This document shows positions 23,023 through 30,662 of a stretch of 42,832 bases of DNA, piece after piece; position 1 is the stretch's first letter; the number at the start of each line of letters is the position of its first letter. The notes beneath the pieces are model-generated. The model did not search any database and was not told the origin of the DNA. It saw only the letters and a list, made by a program, of their open reading frames with translations. The translations under genes and the position numbers were made by a program. The DNA is from a virus, in IMG/VR virus record IMGVR_UViG_3300045283_000099, positions 1-42,832 of that record. One strand, written 5' to 3'.

Positions 23023-23489
23023 GTTTTACGGCGTTCGGCGCAGTCTACCGGGCGGCGGCAACGCTCTTGCCTGCCCCTATGGACAGCATCGAGGCCAAGG
23101 CCATGATGTTTGCCATACCGATGCAAGAAAGCCGGTGGGATGCGCGCCGGCAAATCGGGGGTCCGGCGCGCGGCTTCGCACAGTTCGAGCTATCCGGGAT
23201 CCGGGGGGTACTGAACCACGCGGCAAGCGGTCCGCTGATTCGCGCGGTGCTCGACCGGCTCGACTACGATTACAAACCGGAAACCAGCTTTACGGCTATT
23301 GAGCACAACGATGTGCTCTGTCTCGCCTACATGCGCTGCCTGCTATTCACCCTGCCCGATGCTCTGCCGGAGCAGGGGGAGACGGAAGAGGCGTGGGTGC
23401 AGTACCTCGAAGCCTGGCGCCCCGGAGCGCCTCGACATGCGACGTGGGCCGACTTCTACGCAGCGGCTTGGAAAATGGCGCTCGCCTGA
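23019..23489 (+). CDS. Lytic transglycosylase-type endolysin
   Basis: A 156-residue protein from GTG 23019. The IPMQESRWDARRQIGGPARGFAQFE section (about 33-57) is the SLT-like catalytic signature: the catalytic Glu is E37 in QES, and the following G-ARGFAQFE matches the usual ARGLMQI strand. Such enzymes cleave the glycan chain of peptidoglycan. It has no signal peptide, so release would need the holin. It is the last gene of the rightward lysis group and ends 4 bases before the convergent leftward operon. Confidence 0.7.
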   Translation: MSFTAFGAVYRAAATLLPAPMDSIEAKAMMFAIPMQESRWDARRQIGGPARGFAQFELSGIRGVLNHAASGPLIRAVLDRLDYDYKPETSFTAIEHNDVLCLAYMRCLLFTLPDALPEQGETEEAWVQYLEAWRPGAPRHATWADFYAAAWKMALA

Positions 23490-23493
23490 TCGC

Positions 23494-24318
23494 TCACGAA
23501 TAGCTCTGCTCAATAGCATTCACCAGCGCCAGTTCGGCGGCAACGATGTTCTCCCGGCCTTCCGAATGGATGAACGCCTTTGCCGCCTCGGCGACGGTGC
23601 GCAGGCGATTCAGTTCCGACTTTTCAACCAGAATTGCTTCAATCAACTGTTCTTCCAGTTCGCCGGTACAATCTTCGCCATCTTGGCCGGAGGCAGGCGC
23701 AGTATGCGGATTCGACCCGCTGGCGCCTAGGTTCGCCCCGTCATTATCGGTCTGCGCCGCCCCCGGTTCTTTGCCTGCGTGCGAGTACATCCTGGTTGTT
23801 AAATCTGGCAGAGTAATAGCAGACTCGCCTGGATCCTGTTCTTGCTTGGCGCGCGGGGCGAGGGCGCGGCACTCCCGACCCTTGAGACTTTCGATGCAGC
23901 CGCATTTAGGCCATGAGCATTCTTTTTTGGCGGCGGAAGGGACGAGGGCGTCTATTGCATCGATACAGGTAGCAATAGCAGCGTTCCAGACATCGTGTTC
24001 AGCACAACTCGAATCGTTCTGGTAATAACACTTGTTAAGTTCAAGGACGCACCGCTCCCGCTCCGCCTGCGTCACAGTCGCTAGCTGGCGCTCAAGCTCG
24101 TGAATCTTCCCGCCTAAGGTTGCCAGCGCACGATTAGCCGATGTATTCGCTTGGCGTTCTTTGTCAAGCTCTCGATCTGCTGTAGAACGTTGCTTGGTGA
24201 TTTCCTCCACCTGGGCGCGGATCAGAACGGCGGCGTCTTTTGCTGCGTTCCATTCATGGCCGGACCTACTGGAAATATCGTCCAGCCGCGCGAGCAGGGC
24301 TTCGACTTCGGCGGTCAT
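23494..24318 (-). CDS. Unknown coiled-coil protein, distal gene of leftward operon
   Basis: About 274 residues from ATG 24318, preceded by GGGAGAG. N-terminal coiled coil (ALLARLDDISSRSGHEW through ITKQRSTADRELDKERQ), a middle part with several cysteines (ECSWPKCGCIESLKGREC, possible zinc site), a low-complexity linker, and a C-terminal helix with LIEAILVEKSELNRLRTVAEAAKAF. No family recognised. Confidence 0.55.
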   Translation of the reverse strand: MTAEVEALLARLDDISSRSGHEWNAAKDAAVLIRAQVEEITKQRSTADRELDKERQANTSANRALATLGGKIHELERQLATVTQAERERCVLELNKCYYQNDSSCAEHDVWNAAIATCIDAIDALVPSAAKKECSWPKCGCIESLKGRECRALAPRAKQEQDPGESAITLPDLTTRMYSHAGKEPGAAQTDNDGANLGASGSNPHTAPASGQDGEDCTGELEEQLIEAILVEKSELNRLRTVAEAAKAFIHSEGRENIVAAELALVNAIEQSYS

Positions 24319-24512
24319 TTCTCTCCCTCCACCGCAACAATACGTATCCCGCGCTTGACCAATTCCGGCCACCACGCGACGCCGTATCCGCGCATGGCGT
24401 GCTCTGCCGCTCTGATCGGGCAGCGGAACATTCGGCCGCTCAGGCGCCCATCGGTACGGCGAACGGCGAACCATTCGCCTTTGTGCGCGATGCCGTTACG
24501 GTCGGCGCTCAT
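24315..24512 (-). CDS. Small unknown protein
   Basis: A 65-residue basic protein (GEWFAVRRTDGRLSGRMFR, YGVAWWPELVKRGIRIVAVE). Overlaps the genes on both sides by 4 bases within the leftward early operon, directly after the ATPase. Function unknown. Confidence 0.5.
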   Translation of the reverse strand: MSADRNGIAHKGEWFAVRRTDGRLSGRMFRCPIRAAEHAMRGYGVAWWPELVKRGIRIVAVEGEK

Positions 24513-25660
24513 TTGGCTACCTTTTTGTAAGCCGCCGCGATGCGCTCAAGCGTTGCATCGCGCAGCGCGTCGTCTAAGATCATGCTCGCAACGTCCGCGG
24601 CGGATTGGTATTTGCGCTTGCCGATGAATTTGTCCACGTCGGCGATGATAGTTGCGTCTGGAACCGGGGCAGCAGCGGGCGCAGGGGGCGACTCGGGACC
24701 GGCATCGCCGCCAGTGCTCCCGTTACCCTGCGCCGCTGCTTTCGATACAGCCGCTACGGCAGGCGGGGCACTGTTGCCCACATTGTCGCGCTTCTGTGCG
24801 ACCTGCGTAGCGGCTGACTCGGGTCCAGCTCCGCCGCCCGCGCCGGAGAGCGAAGGGAGACTTACACCGTCCGTTAGCAACTGCTGCACTGGCGGCGGGC
24901 TGGATTGCTTCGCGCCGGATGCAGCGCGTAATTGCGTCCACACGGCCAAGCGCTCGCCCGTGTGTTCGTCGATTTGCTTCCCATCAAGGAATATCGGCTC
25001 AAGCTCCCTTTCGAGTTTCTTGATGTGCTCAGGAATACCTGCCTCCCCAGGTGTCATTTTGCAAGCTACAAGCATGTCGTACATGAATTGCTTCTCACAT
25101 ATCGGCTGATAACCGGCATCGACGATTTGCGTTTTTCCTTCGATCTTGACGAAGCGCACCTTTGGCTCCGCTCTCAGGCAAATTATCAGCAGCGTTGGAT
25201 ACCGACGCAGGTAGTTCATGAACACGCGCTTATGGCGCAGCTTGGCTGTTTTCCAAGCCGGACCGCTCAATGCTTCCATGCGCTTCACGTCGCCTTTGCA
25301 CATGCGCTCTAGCGTTTCCTCCTGAATGTCGCAGATTCCTCCGTCGCCGTCGTATTCCGCAGAGCCAGAATCCAGAATTACGGCCTTGTAACCAATTGCA
25401 GACTTGAGCGCTTCGACGCAGTTTTCTGGCGTGAATGGGGGCTGGAAATCGAGCCAATCCCAGGGCTGGTAGCGTGGCTTTTTGTACAGCGCTCTTTTTT
25501 CCTCGGTATCAATCACTGCAAACGGCACGCCCGCACCGCAGTAACCGCGCGCCATGCGCATGGCGCTCTCCGTCTTGCCGCAACCGCTCGGGCCAGCGAT
25601 CGCTATTGCTGGCGTCTTGGTAAATTGCACGTCGATCGACGGCATGAAGCAGTAGTTCAT
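24509..25660 (-). CDS. Sak4-like RecA-fold ATPase (single-strand annealing/recombination)
   Basis: A 383-residue protein from ATG 25660. Walker A GPSGCGKT at 23-30, Walker B-like AVILDS at 93-98, and the overall short RecA core match the AAA_24/Sak4 family of phage recombination ATPases. The core ends near residue 235; a Pro/Ala/Gly-rich linker (about 240-335) and a small helical C-terminal domain (KFIGKRKYQSAADVASMIL) follow, the latter possibly a protein- or DNA-contact module. The RecE-like nuclease gene in the same operon supports a role in recombination. Confidence 0.7.
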   Translation of the reverse strand: MNYCFMPSIDVQFTKTPAIAIAGPSGCGKTESAMRMARGYCGAGVPFAVIDTEEKRALYKKPRYQPWDWLDFQPPFTPENCVEALKSAIGYKAVILDSGSAEYDGDGGICDIQEETLERMCKGDVKRMEALSGPAWKTAKLRHKRVFMNYLRRYPTLLIICLRAEPKVRFVKIEGKTQIVDAGYQPICEKQFMYDMLVACKMTPGEAGIPEHIKKLERELEPIFLDGKQIDEHTGERLAVWTQLRAASGAKQSSPPPVQQLLTDGVSLPSLSGAGGGAGPESAATQVAQKRDNVGNSAPPAVAAVSKAAAQGNGSTGGDAGPESPPAPAAAPVPDATIIADVDKFIGKRKYQSAADVASMILDDALRDATLERIAAAYKKVAK

Positions 25661-25962
25661 GCGTGCTCCAGGTCGGGCTTTTGCTGCGGTTCCTGCGTAG
25701 CCCTCAGTACCTCGCGTATCTCGTAGGCAAGATTCGAGCATTCGTCGCGCCGTCCGCACGTCGCGGCCTGATCGTGATCGCCGTCCTTGTGGTAGAAGTT
25801 GGGCGGCAGGTATTCCGCGTGCAGTTTGGCTTTCGCCTCGCACATCGCAGCGGCGTAAAGCATACCTTCGCGGTAGCCGATTTCGTACCCGCTTTTCATG
25901 CCGGCGAGCGCGATGCGCTGCGCAGAGTCGATTGACTGCCTGATAATATTTTCTGTGCTCAC
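25657..25962 (-). CDS. Unknown small protein of recombination operon
   Basis: 101 residues from GTG 25962, chosen for the upstream GGAGGCGAA. The N-terminal part is helical (SIDSAQRIALAGMKSGYEIGYREGMLYAAAMCEAKAKL) and the C-terminal part contains HDQAATCGRRDECSNLAYEIREVL. Overlaps the ATPase start by 4 bases. Function unknown. Confidence 0.55.
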   Translation of the reverse strand: MSTENIIRQSIDSAQRIALAGMKSGYEIGYREGMLYAAAMCEAKAKLHAEYLPPNFYHKDGDHDQAATCGRRDECSNLAYEIREVLRATQEPQQKPDLEHA

Positions 25963-26150
25963 TTCGCCTCCTTCTTTGCAGGTTGCGCTTTCGGTTCGCG
26001 CGCCTTCCTGGGCTTGCTGTTGACCGCAGCGATGATCTTTTTCAAATCGACCGTCTCCACTGATTGAGAATAGCGCTCGAACACCTCCGGTACGGGTCGC
26101 TCGTCTGACTGGCTCGCGGGCGTCCACTCGGTAATGGTGATTTTGTACAA
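25959..26150 (-). CDS. Small basic protein
   Basis: 63 residues from TTG 26150, which has GGGAG 6 bases upstream; the upstream in-frame extension overlaps the nuclease gene and is unlikely to be translated. Starts with strand YKITITEW, then a helix, and ends in a Lys/Ala/Pro-rich tail (RKAREPKAQPAKKEAK) of nucleic-acid-binding character. Function unknown. Confidence 0.5.
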   Translation of the reverse strand: MYKITITEWTPASQSDERPVPEVFERYSQSVETVDLKKIIAAVNSKPRKAREPKAQPAKKEAK

Positions 26151-26151
26151 G

Positions 26152-27039
26152 TCAATCTCCCTTAAAAACGTCCGCCACATTGAACGGAATGCCGTCCGCG
26201 TCGGCGTCGGACTGCTGGCGCTCCTCTGCCTCAGCCAACATCCACGCTTTTGGCTCTGCCCACGCGATGCGCGACGGATAGGCGGGCCATTTCCCGGCCT
26301 CAAGGCACGATTTCCAGGTTGCCAGGGCTACGGACAGCTTCGCCTTGGCCAGAGCCTGCCACGCGGGCGCCAAGCCGATTAGCGAGCAGGAATACGGCGC
26401 TTTGGTCTCTTGCACAAGCGTTACCACGCGGCAGGCCGTCGGGTCCGACAGCGAGTTGACCCCGCGCTCGTACAGGACGATGCCGGTGTCGTAGCCTGGG
26501 AGCTGCGTCCTGATCCAGCTATCCGGCGCCGCGGAGCCCGGTGTGGTCTTGAAACTCAGGCAAATCCTGCGATCCGCGGTCAACCAATCGGGCCTGACCT
26601 TGCAGCGCATGTCGTCCACATCGAAGATGATGGTCGATTCTGCTTCCCCGGTGCTGAATACCCCGGCTATCTCGCTGGACGCAACGAACGCCTGCGCCGC
26701 CTTGACCATCGTCCAGACCTCGCTCACCTTGCGCTCCAGGATCGGAAGTTTGCCAACCGCACGGGCCTCGTCTCGCGCCTGCTGCGCCGCTTTCGTGCGC
26801 CAGTCGGGCGCGTCCACCACCACCAGCGAGGACGTTCCGCCCTCAAGCAGGCAGGCATGGGCGAAGGTTCCGATGTCCGCCGTACCGTTGTCATCGCGCA
26901 CACGGTCAGAATTCCATGGACTTTCCGTCCAAGCGTGCAGGGGGGACTTGTCCAGCAATGTCTGGGCGAGGCCGGCACTAAACGCCTGCTCGTCAAGGTA
27001 TGTGGCCATTGGTAAATCTGAGTACAGACCCGGTTTCAT
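26152..27039 (-). CDS. RecE-like exonuclease (PDDEXK fold) with altered active site
   Basis: A 295-residue protein with the RecE/exonuclease VIII-type layout: N-terminal YSDLPMATYLDEQAFSAGLAQTLLDKSPLHAW, then GTADIGTFAHACLLEG, then MRCKVRPDWL (first acidic, D151), and RRICLSFKTT. In the family the last element is usually D-x-K-T; here the expected Asp is Ser (S162) and only K164 remains. Products of this family resect double-stranded ends to feed single-strand annealing, and the Sak4-like ATPase of this operon would be the partner. The substitution questions full activity. Confidence 0.65.
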   Translation of the reverse strand: MKPGLYSDLPMATYLDEQAFSAGLAQTLLDKSPLHAWTESPWNSDRVRDDNGTADIGTFAHACLLEGGTSSLVVVDAPDWRTKAAQQARDEARAVGKLPILERKVSEVWTMVKAAQAFVASSEIAGVFSTGEAESTIIFDVDDMRCKVRPDWLTADRRICLSFKTTPGSAAPDSWIRTQLPGYDTGIVLYERGVNSLSDPTACRVVTLVQETKAPYSCSLIGLAPAWQALAKAKLSVALATWKSCLEAGKWPAYPSRIAWAEPKAWMLAEAEERQQSDADADGIPFNVADVFKGD

Positions 27040-27060
27040 GCTCTCCCTCCTTTGAAATTC

Positions 27061-27420
27061 CTACTTCGTCAATTCCTTTAGCGTGAACGTCGATACCTGC
27101 CGGTCGAACACATGCGTTACCGATACACCTCCCACGTTTTCGGGTTTAGGCGACAGGAAGCGCAACCTCTCGATCAGAATGCGGATGTCAGAGCGCAGCG
27201 CATCATTCTCCGCCTGCATCGCGTTCGTTTGTGTCGATCCAGGATACAGTTTGCCGACGTACAGACCGCTTCCGTCCGGCACTATGAAGCGCACGGTCTT
27301 CGTCTCCCAATCGACGTTGGCGTTCAGCGGCCATTCTTCGCGGTGCATTTCTAGCCCCCAGGCTTCAACGGCCTTCCGGCCAGGTCCAGGTCGCTTTGGT
27401 AACTCATTGCGCTGCTCCAC
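27061..27420 (-). CDS. Unknown protein of early operon
   Basis: A 119-residue protein. An N-terminal basic part (KRPGPGRKAVEAWGLEM), a strand-rich middle (WETKTVRFIVPDGSGLYVG) and a helix (NAMQAENDALRSDIRILIERLRFL) with coiled-coil character. Overlaps the 3' end of the HNH gene by 17 bases. No family recognised. Confidence 0.5.
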   Translation of the reverse strand: MEQRNELPKRPGPGRKAVEAWGLEMHREEWPLNANVDWETKTVRFIVPDGSGLYVGKLYPGSTQTNAMQAENDALRSDIRILIERLRFLSPKPENVGGVSVTHVFDRQVSTFTLKELTK

Positions 27421-28090
27421 GCATTAACCTCCAGCCTTTTGTGTAGTAGTACTCACATATCCTGCATCGGCGTGTTCCGGCTTTTAGAACGCGAGTGTTT
27501 TTTTCATTAAACTCATGTCCATGATCGCAATGTGTCTTTGCCGCATTTGTTACGGTTATATTTGCCCCTCTATGGGTATTGGTGTTGTGACTCACTGTGT
27601 TATTTCGTACCGGTTCCGAATGGTAGGGAATATGTTTCCATGTTTTCCTGTTTTTAATATTGTAGATAGTGGTTTCTGTAGTTCCGTAATCCTTCGCAAT
27701 CTTACCGTACGGCCTTTCGTCATTGAGAATCGCTTTAACCGATGTCTCGTTTAATTGTGAGTTACCATTTCCTTCGCCTACCGCACAATTGCCGCTGCGC
27801 ATCGTGTCTATAGCGTTCTCTTTTGGAGTGCCTGCGTATAAGTGGTCGGGGTTCACACATCTTCTGTTATTACATTTATGACATATGAAAAGACCATCGG
27901 GGACAGGACCGTTGTGCAAAGTCCACGAAAAGACGTGCGCTCTATAGTGCTTATATTTAATATCGAGTCGGCCATATCCATCTTTTTCCGTTGAACCTAG
28001 CCAATTCCAGCAACTCTCTGTTTTTTCGACCCGCAACCAAAAGCGCTCGATTGGATCAACAAATCGTCCAAGCAAGGTATGCCTTATCAT
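27404..28090 (-). CDS. HNH homing-type endonuclease with DNA-binding tail
   Basis: A 228-residue protein. The HNH_3-like core covers YRAHVFSWTLHNGPVPDG, then FICHKCNNRRCVNPDHLYAGTPKEN. It is followed by a helix-turn-helix-like module (ETSVKAILNDERPYGKIAKDYGTTETTIYNIKNRKTW) and a C-terminal zinc-like CDHGHEF, CRIC element. The gene is far more AT-rich than its neighbours and splits the recombination genes from small early genes, the mark of a recent mobile insertion. Confidence 0.8.
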   Translation of the reverse strand: MIRHTLLGRFVDPIERFWLRVEKTESCWNWLGSTEKDGYGRLDIKYKHYRAHVFSWTLHNGPVPDGLFICHKCNNRRCVNPDHLYAGTPKENAIDTMRSGNCAVGEGNGNSQLNETSVKAILNDERPYGKIAKDYGTTETTIYNIKNRKTWKHIPYHSEPVRNNTVSHNTNTHRGANITVTNAAKTHCDHGHEFNEKNTRVLKAGTRRCRICEYYYTKGWRLMRGAAQ

Positions 28091-28341
28091 TTTCCTGGCC
28101 TCAATGGACTGCCGTAGGTGGTTAAATCACCTTCTGCGGTGGTGACGTGTTTGTCCGCGCGTTCGTCCTGTTTGTCGTCGTGAAAATCGGCTGGAGTCAA
28201 ATTGAGTGCCCAGTAAGCTCCGCGCGCAAATCCAAGCATGTACAAATCGTCAATCGCAGGTATGCGAACAATTTTTGGCATTTCGCCAAGGTCAACTTCA
28301 AGCTGGCTGCGAGCAGCGGCTTTAATATCTGATAAATTCAT
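28087..28341 (-). CDS. Small unknown protein
   Basis: An 84-residue acidic protein (SQLEVDLGEMPKIVRIPAIDDLYMLGFARGAYWALNL and a hydrophilic tail). Overlaps genes on both sides by 4 bases. No family recognised. Confidence 0.5.
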   Translation of the reverse strand: MNLSDIKAAARSQLEVDLGEMPKIVRIPAIDDLYMLGFARGAYWALNLTPADFHDDKQDERADKHVTTAEGDLTTYGSPLRPGK

Positions 28342-28514
28342 TTCTCACTCTCCCTGATCCGGCGCTCTTCCCATTCGTCGCCGGGCGGGTCCTCCGCTGC
28401 GATCTGCGCCTTGACGCAGCGTGAGCAGTAGTACCGTGCTCCGTCCCATTCGCAGCCATCGTCGTGATCGGTTTCGCCCCAGGTCTCGCAGACGTAGCAG
28501 ATTTCGTAGCTCAT
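28338..28514 (-). CDS. Small zinc-finger protein
   Basis: 58 residues from ATG 28514. Two Cys pairs (CYVC near residue 6 and CSRC near 34) and an additional Cys between them form a likely zinc-binding ribbon; the tail is very charged (EEDPPGDEWEERRIRESE-like). Overlaps both neighbours. Function unknown, possibly a protein-protein adaptor. Confidence 0.55.
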   Translation of the reverse strand: MSYEICYVCETWGETDHDDGCEWDGARYYCSRCVKAQIAAEDPPGDEWEERRIRESEK

Positions 28515-28786
28515 GGCGCCTTTGAATGCATAAATTTTATCCATTCCTGAACATCCTGCGCTGCCTGCAAATACGCGTCGCTCGGACGAATAATTCCACC
28601 ATCCATAATCTTTTCCTGTCCCGGTTGATACGTTTTCCAGATGCGATAGCGCAAGACTGCCGGGAGCTTGTACCAATGCGTTTTGCATCCCCACATAGCG
28701 GGCGGTACTTGCTTATCGCATCCAGGCCAGTGGCAGAAGTGCTCCCGCGACTGCGGTTGCGACTTGACGTAATCCGCTTTGCTCAT
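28511..28786 (-). CDS. Small Cys/His protein
   Basis: 91 residues from ATG 28786. HFCHWPGCDKQVPPAMWGCKTHW (about 18-38) holds three Cys and three His residues in a zinc-finger-like layout, followed by LPAVLRYRIWKTYQPGQE and a helix. This texture recurs in small phage proteins; the function is not known to me. Confidence 0.55.
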   Translation of the reverse strand: MSKADYVKSQPQSREHFCHWPGCDKQVPPAMWGCKTHWYKLPAVLRYRIWKTYQPGQEKIMDGGIIRPSDAYLQAAQDVQEWIKFMHSKAP

Positions 28787-28787
28787 A

Positions 28788-28952
28788 TCACGCTTTCCAT
28801 TTCGGCGCCCTAGCCCCGCGGTCGAGAACATAGATCCCGCGCTGCCTAAGGTAGGCAATCGCCCGCGCACGCTTTTCGTCCATCGTCACCGCGCGGGGCA
28901 GGGGATCAGCCGGGCGCTCGATTTGCTTTACCAGTCTGAGGCGAAATTGCAT
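28788..28952 (-). CDS. Very small basic protein
   Basis: A 54-residue open frame starting MQFRLRLVKQIERPADPLPR with a strong GGAGGAAGCC ribosome site. The centre (VTMDEKRARAIAYLRQRGI) is a helix. The stop lies just before the next ATG. Function unknown. Confidence 0.5.
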   Translation of the reverse strand: MQFRLRLVKQIERPADPLPRAVTMDEKRARAIAYLRQRGIYVLDRGARAPKWKA

Positions 28953-28961
28953 GGCTTCCTC

Positions 28962-29177
28962 CTATGGTGGCGTCGGTAACTCTGCTGCCATCGCGGTATC
29001 AAGCGCCGCATCCAATCCATCCGGACTCATGGGTTGCTCAATGCCCAATTCGGCCATATGATCCTCTAAGGCATTCTGATCCGGCACCCATTGACGCAGC
29101 CAGCGGTATCTAGCCGCATCTTTACGCAGTTCGACAAGCTCGGACGCGGGCACCAGGATTGCATCGTGCTCAGTCAT
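28962..29177 (-). CDS. Small unknown protein
   Basis: A 71-residue protein with an N-terminal helix (ILVPASELVELRKDAARYRWLRQW), a pattern common in small early proteins of tailed phages, and an acidic rest. Overlaps the next upstream gene by 4 bases. Function unknown. Confidence 0.5.
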   Translation of the reverse strand: MTEHDAILVPASELVELRKDAARYRWLRQWVPDQNALEDHMAELGIEQPMSPDGLDAALDTAMAAELPTPP

Positions 29178-29413
29178 CTTGCCACCTTAGCGATTGCCTC
29201 TCGGGCCAGTTTTTGCGACCATTCCCACATGCGCGAGCGAAAATCGCCCGGTGCTTCGGTTTCAATGCGATCCAGAAAATGTGGATCGTATTTGCTCACT
29301 TTCCCTTCGGCTATATCTTCGAGTGCGGTCAGTAGGTCATTGTTGACCGAGCGCAGGCGGTCAATCTCAGCGTGTAGTGATTGGTACGATTCCATCTGTT
29401 CTACTGTGCTCAT
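29174..29413 (-). CDS. Small coiled-coil protein
   Basis: A 79-residue protein; helical N-terminal part (YQSLHAEIDRLRSVNNDLLTALEDIAEGK) and a second helix (SRMWEWSQKLAREAIAKVA). The start region (ATGAGCACA) resembles those of other genes in this operon. Function unknown. Confidence 0.5.
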   Translation of the reverse strand: MSTVEQMESYQSLHAEIDRLRSVNNDLLTALEDIAEGKVSKYDPHFLDRIETEAPGDFRSRMWEWSQKLAREAIAKVAR

Positions 29414-29449
29414 TTTTCCTCCCTCTCGGCAAGCGTACTATTGAGCATA

Positions 29450-29596
29450 CTAAGCATGGCAGAAAAATCCCACGATCACGCCGATTACCGCACCAAACGT
29501 GCCACCGATCCATAGTCCGAGCATTCCAAGAATCGCCACCATCGGCACGGTGCAGAGCAGGAACAGAAAAACGACAATTGCGGCGACGGTAATCAC
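29450..29596 (-). CDS. Tiny two-span membrane protein in early operon
   Basis: A 48-residue open frame from GTG 29596, overlapping the upstream gene stop (GTGA). Two hydrophobic stretches (ITVAAIVVFLFLLCTVPMVA and LWIGGTFGAVIGVIVGFF) suggest a hairpin in the membrane. An early membrane protein could act in superinfection exclusion, but this is only a thought. Confidence 0.5.
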   Translation of the reverse strand: MITVAAIVVFLFLLCTVPMVAILGMLGLWIGGTFGAVIGVIVGFFCHA

Positions 29597-29871
29597 GATG
29601 TCGCCTTGGCGATCGCGGCGCGGGCAACCGCGGCGAGCACCGCTTCGTGTGCCCCGTCGTCATACTTATCCACGATTTTTTGAAGCCCGGCCAGCAGATC
29701 TGGCGCGGCGGCGATAAGGCGGGCGATGTCCGGTTGCTCGCCGTCAGTGCCCCCGAACAGATCGGCGACATAGACAATGTGCCCGCCGATCTCTGTCACT
29801 ACATTAATGCCTTTTCCAGGCACATCCGGTCCGACGTGCCAGCTACCGCCCAAATTGTTCTGCGTGCTCAT
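29593..29871 (-). CDS. Small unknown protein
   Basis: A 92-residue protein with GGHIVYVADLFGG and ARLIAAAPDLLAGLQKIVDKY, a pattern (ARLIAAAPDLL) widespread in small phage proteins of unknown function. AGGGAGA precedes the start. Overlaps the membrane protein gene by 4 bases. Confidence 0.55.
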   Translation of the reverse strand: MSTQNNLGGSWHVGPDVPGKGINVVTEIGGHIVYVADLFGGTDGEQPDIARLIAAAPDLLAGLQKIVDKYDDGAHEAVLAAVARAAIAKATS

Positions 29872-29891
29872 AATCCCGTCTCCCTCTCGCG

Positions 29892-29912
29892 TTAAAATTC
29901 CATCGCCTCGGC
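29892..29912 (-). repeat. 21-bp direct repeat, copy 1 (3' end of gene)
   Basis: This sequence encodes AEAMEF-stop and is identical to 30106-30126. The two genes are otherwise unlike, so the shared end may stem from a local duplication or recombination. Confidence 0.85.
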
Positions 29913-30089
29913 TTCTACTTCCGCGCGGCTAAAACGTGCGGGTGTTCCTGCCGCCCAACGCTCTTCAAGAGCGGCCAGCAGCGCCAATGCTTCCGCGTTC
30001 GTCCCGTCGCACGGCAGATCACAACAATCATCGGTATTTTCGCGTGCGATTAAACGCTGCACCGCTGCGGCTTTTTCGATTTTGCTCAT
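29892..30089 (-). CDS. Small acidic protein ending AEAMEF
   Basis: 65 residues from ATG 30089. Helical with a Cys cluster (DDCCDLPCDG) and ALALLAALEERWAAG. Its C-terminal codons and stop are a 21-base exact copy of those of the gene at 30106-30318. Function unknown. Confidence 0.5.
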   Translation of the reverse strand: MSKIEKAAAVQRLIARENTDDCCDLPCDGTNAEALALLAALEERWAAGTPARFSRAEVEAEAMEF

Positions 30090-30105
30090 GATCCGTTCTC
30101 CCTGT

Positions 30106-30126
30106 TTAAAATTCCATCGCCTCGGC
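30106..30126 (-). repeat. 21-bp direct repeat, copy 2 (3' end of gene)
   Basis: Exact partner of 29892-29912, again covering the last codons and the TAA stop of a small leftward gene. The spacing between copies is 214 bases. Confidence 0.85.
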
Positions 30127-30318
30127 CAGACTCGCAACGCGGGTGCAGCCATTGTGCGGGATAAATTTGTAGTAGCGCGATCCGTCCGCCGAAGTCAGCG
30201 CATACTGATCCGGCAGGTAATTGCCCGGTGTCGGCACGCGCGCCAGGACACGCAACTGCATAAACCCGACCTTGACCGTCTCGCCGACTTGCCACTGCTG
30301 CAATGTGCGGGTAATCAT
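30106..30318 (-). CDS. Small beta-rich protein ending AEAMEF
   Basis: 70 residues from ATG 30318 with GGAGGAACGGAA upstream. It reads like a small beta-barrel (WQVGETVKVGFMQLRVLARV, YALTSADGSRYYKFIPHNG). Function unknown. Confidence 0.5.
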   Translation of the reverse strand: MITRTLQQWQVGETVKVGFMQLRVLARVPTPGNYLPDQYALTSADGSRYYKFIPHNGCTRVASLAEAMEF

Positions 30319-30358
30319 TTCCGTTCCTCCCTTTTTGCGCCGCCGCGCAGCGCATGAT

Positions 30359-30529
30359 TTAGTAATCGGTGTCGCCCTCGATCTCGTCAACAGCGATCTG
30401 CGCAGCATCTATGCGCTGCTGATCGTGCGCCAATTGTGCCGCCAGCAGTTCGTTGTATGCGGCGGCGAGCGCGTTTTGACGCTCAACCGCTTCAACGTAC
30501 CGCGTTGCCGTTTTTCCAGTCAGTTGCAT
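30359..30529 (-). CDS. First gene of leftward operon, small helical protein
   Basis: 56 residues from ATG 30529, with GGGAGAC just upstream. Helical (ATRYVEAVERQNALAAAYNELLAAQLAHDQQRIDAAQIAVDE). It stands closest to the leftward promoter, about 35 bases from the predicted start of transcription, so it is expressed early. Function unknown. Confidence 0.5.
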   Translation of the reverse strand: MQLTGKTATRYVEAVERQNALAAAYNELLAAQLAHDQQRIDAAQIAVDEIEGDTDY

Positions 30530-30550
30530 TTCTGTCTCCCTAATGTCCCG

Positions 30551-30560
30551 CGCGATCGCG
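30551..30560. promoter_or_regulatory. Perfect 10-bp palindrome in the leftward leader
   Basis: CGCGATCGCG is fully self-complementary and lies just downstream of the predicted start point (about 30563) of the leftward promoter. It could be an operator for one of the HTH proteins. Size and position are suggestive only. Confidence 0.3.
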
Positions 30561-30569
30561 GTATGATTT

Positions 30570-30599
30570 ACTGTAGCGCACACAATACGAATTAGTCAA
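30570..30599 (-). promoter_or_regulatory. Strong leftward sigma70-type early promoter
   Basis: On the - strand TTGACT (30594-30599) is followed after 18 bases by TACAGT (30570-30575). It lies upstream of the first leftward gene in the divergent gap and would drive the block from 30529 down to 23494. Confidence 0.7.
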
Positions 30600-30649
30600 G
30601 AGTTTTTTTCGGTTTCGCAAAAATATTTTCCTCCGTTGCAATTCTGCGC

Positions 30650-30662
30650 TATATTATACCGC
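30650..30662 (+). promoter_or_regulatory. Rightward -10 region directly before the HTH gene
   Basis: TATATT at 30650-30655 (overlapping TATTAT and TATACC) is placed so that transcription would begin at about 30662, one base before the ATG at 30663. The -35 is weak. No ribosome site lies between, so the mRNA may be leaderless. It is the counterpart of the divergent leftward promoter. Confidence 0.4.

Noticed and set aside
23490-23493. Terminator between convergent lysis and early operons
   Set aside because: Only 4 bases separate the two stops, leaving no room for a shared hairpin outside the genes.
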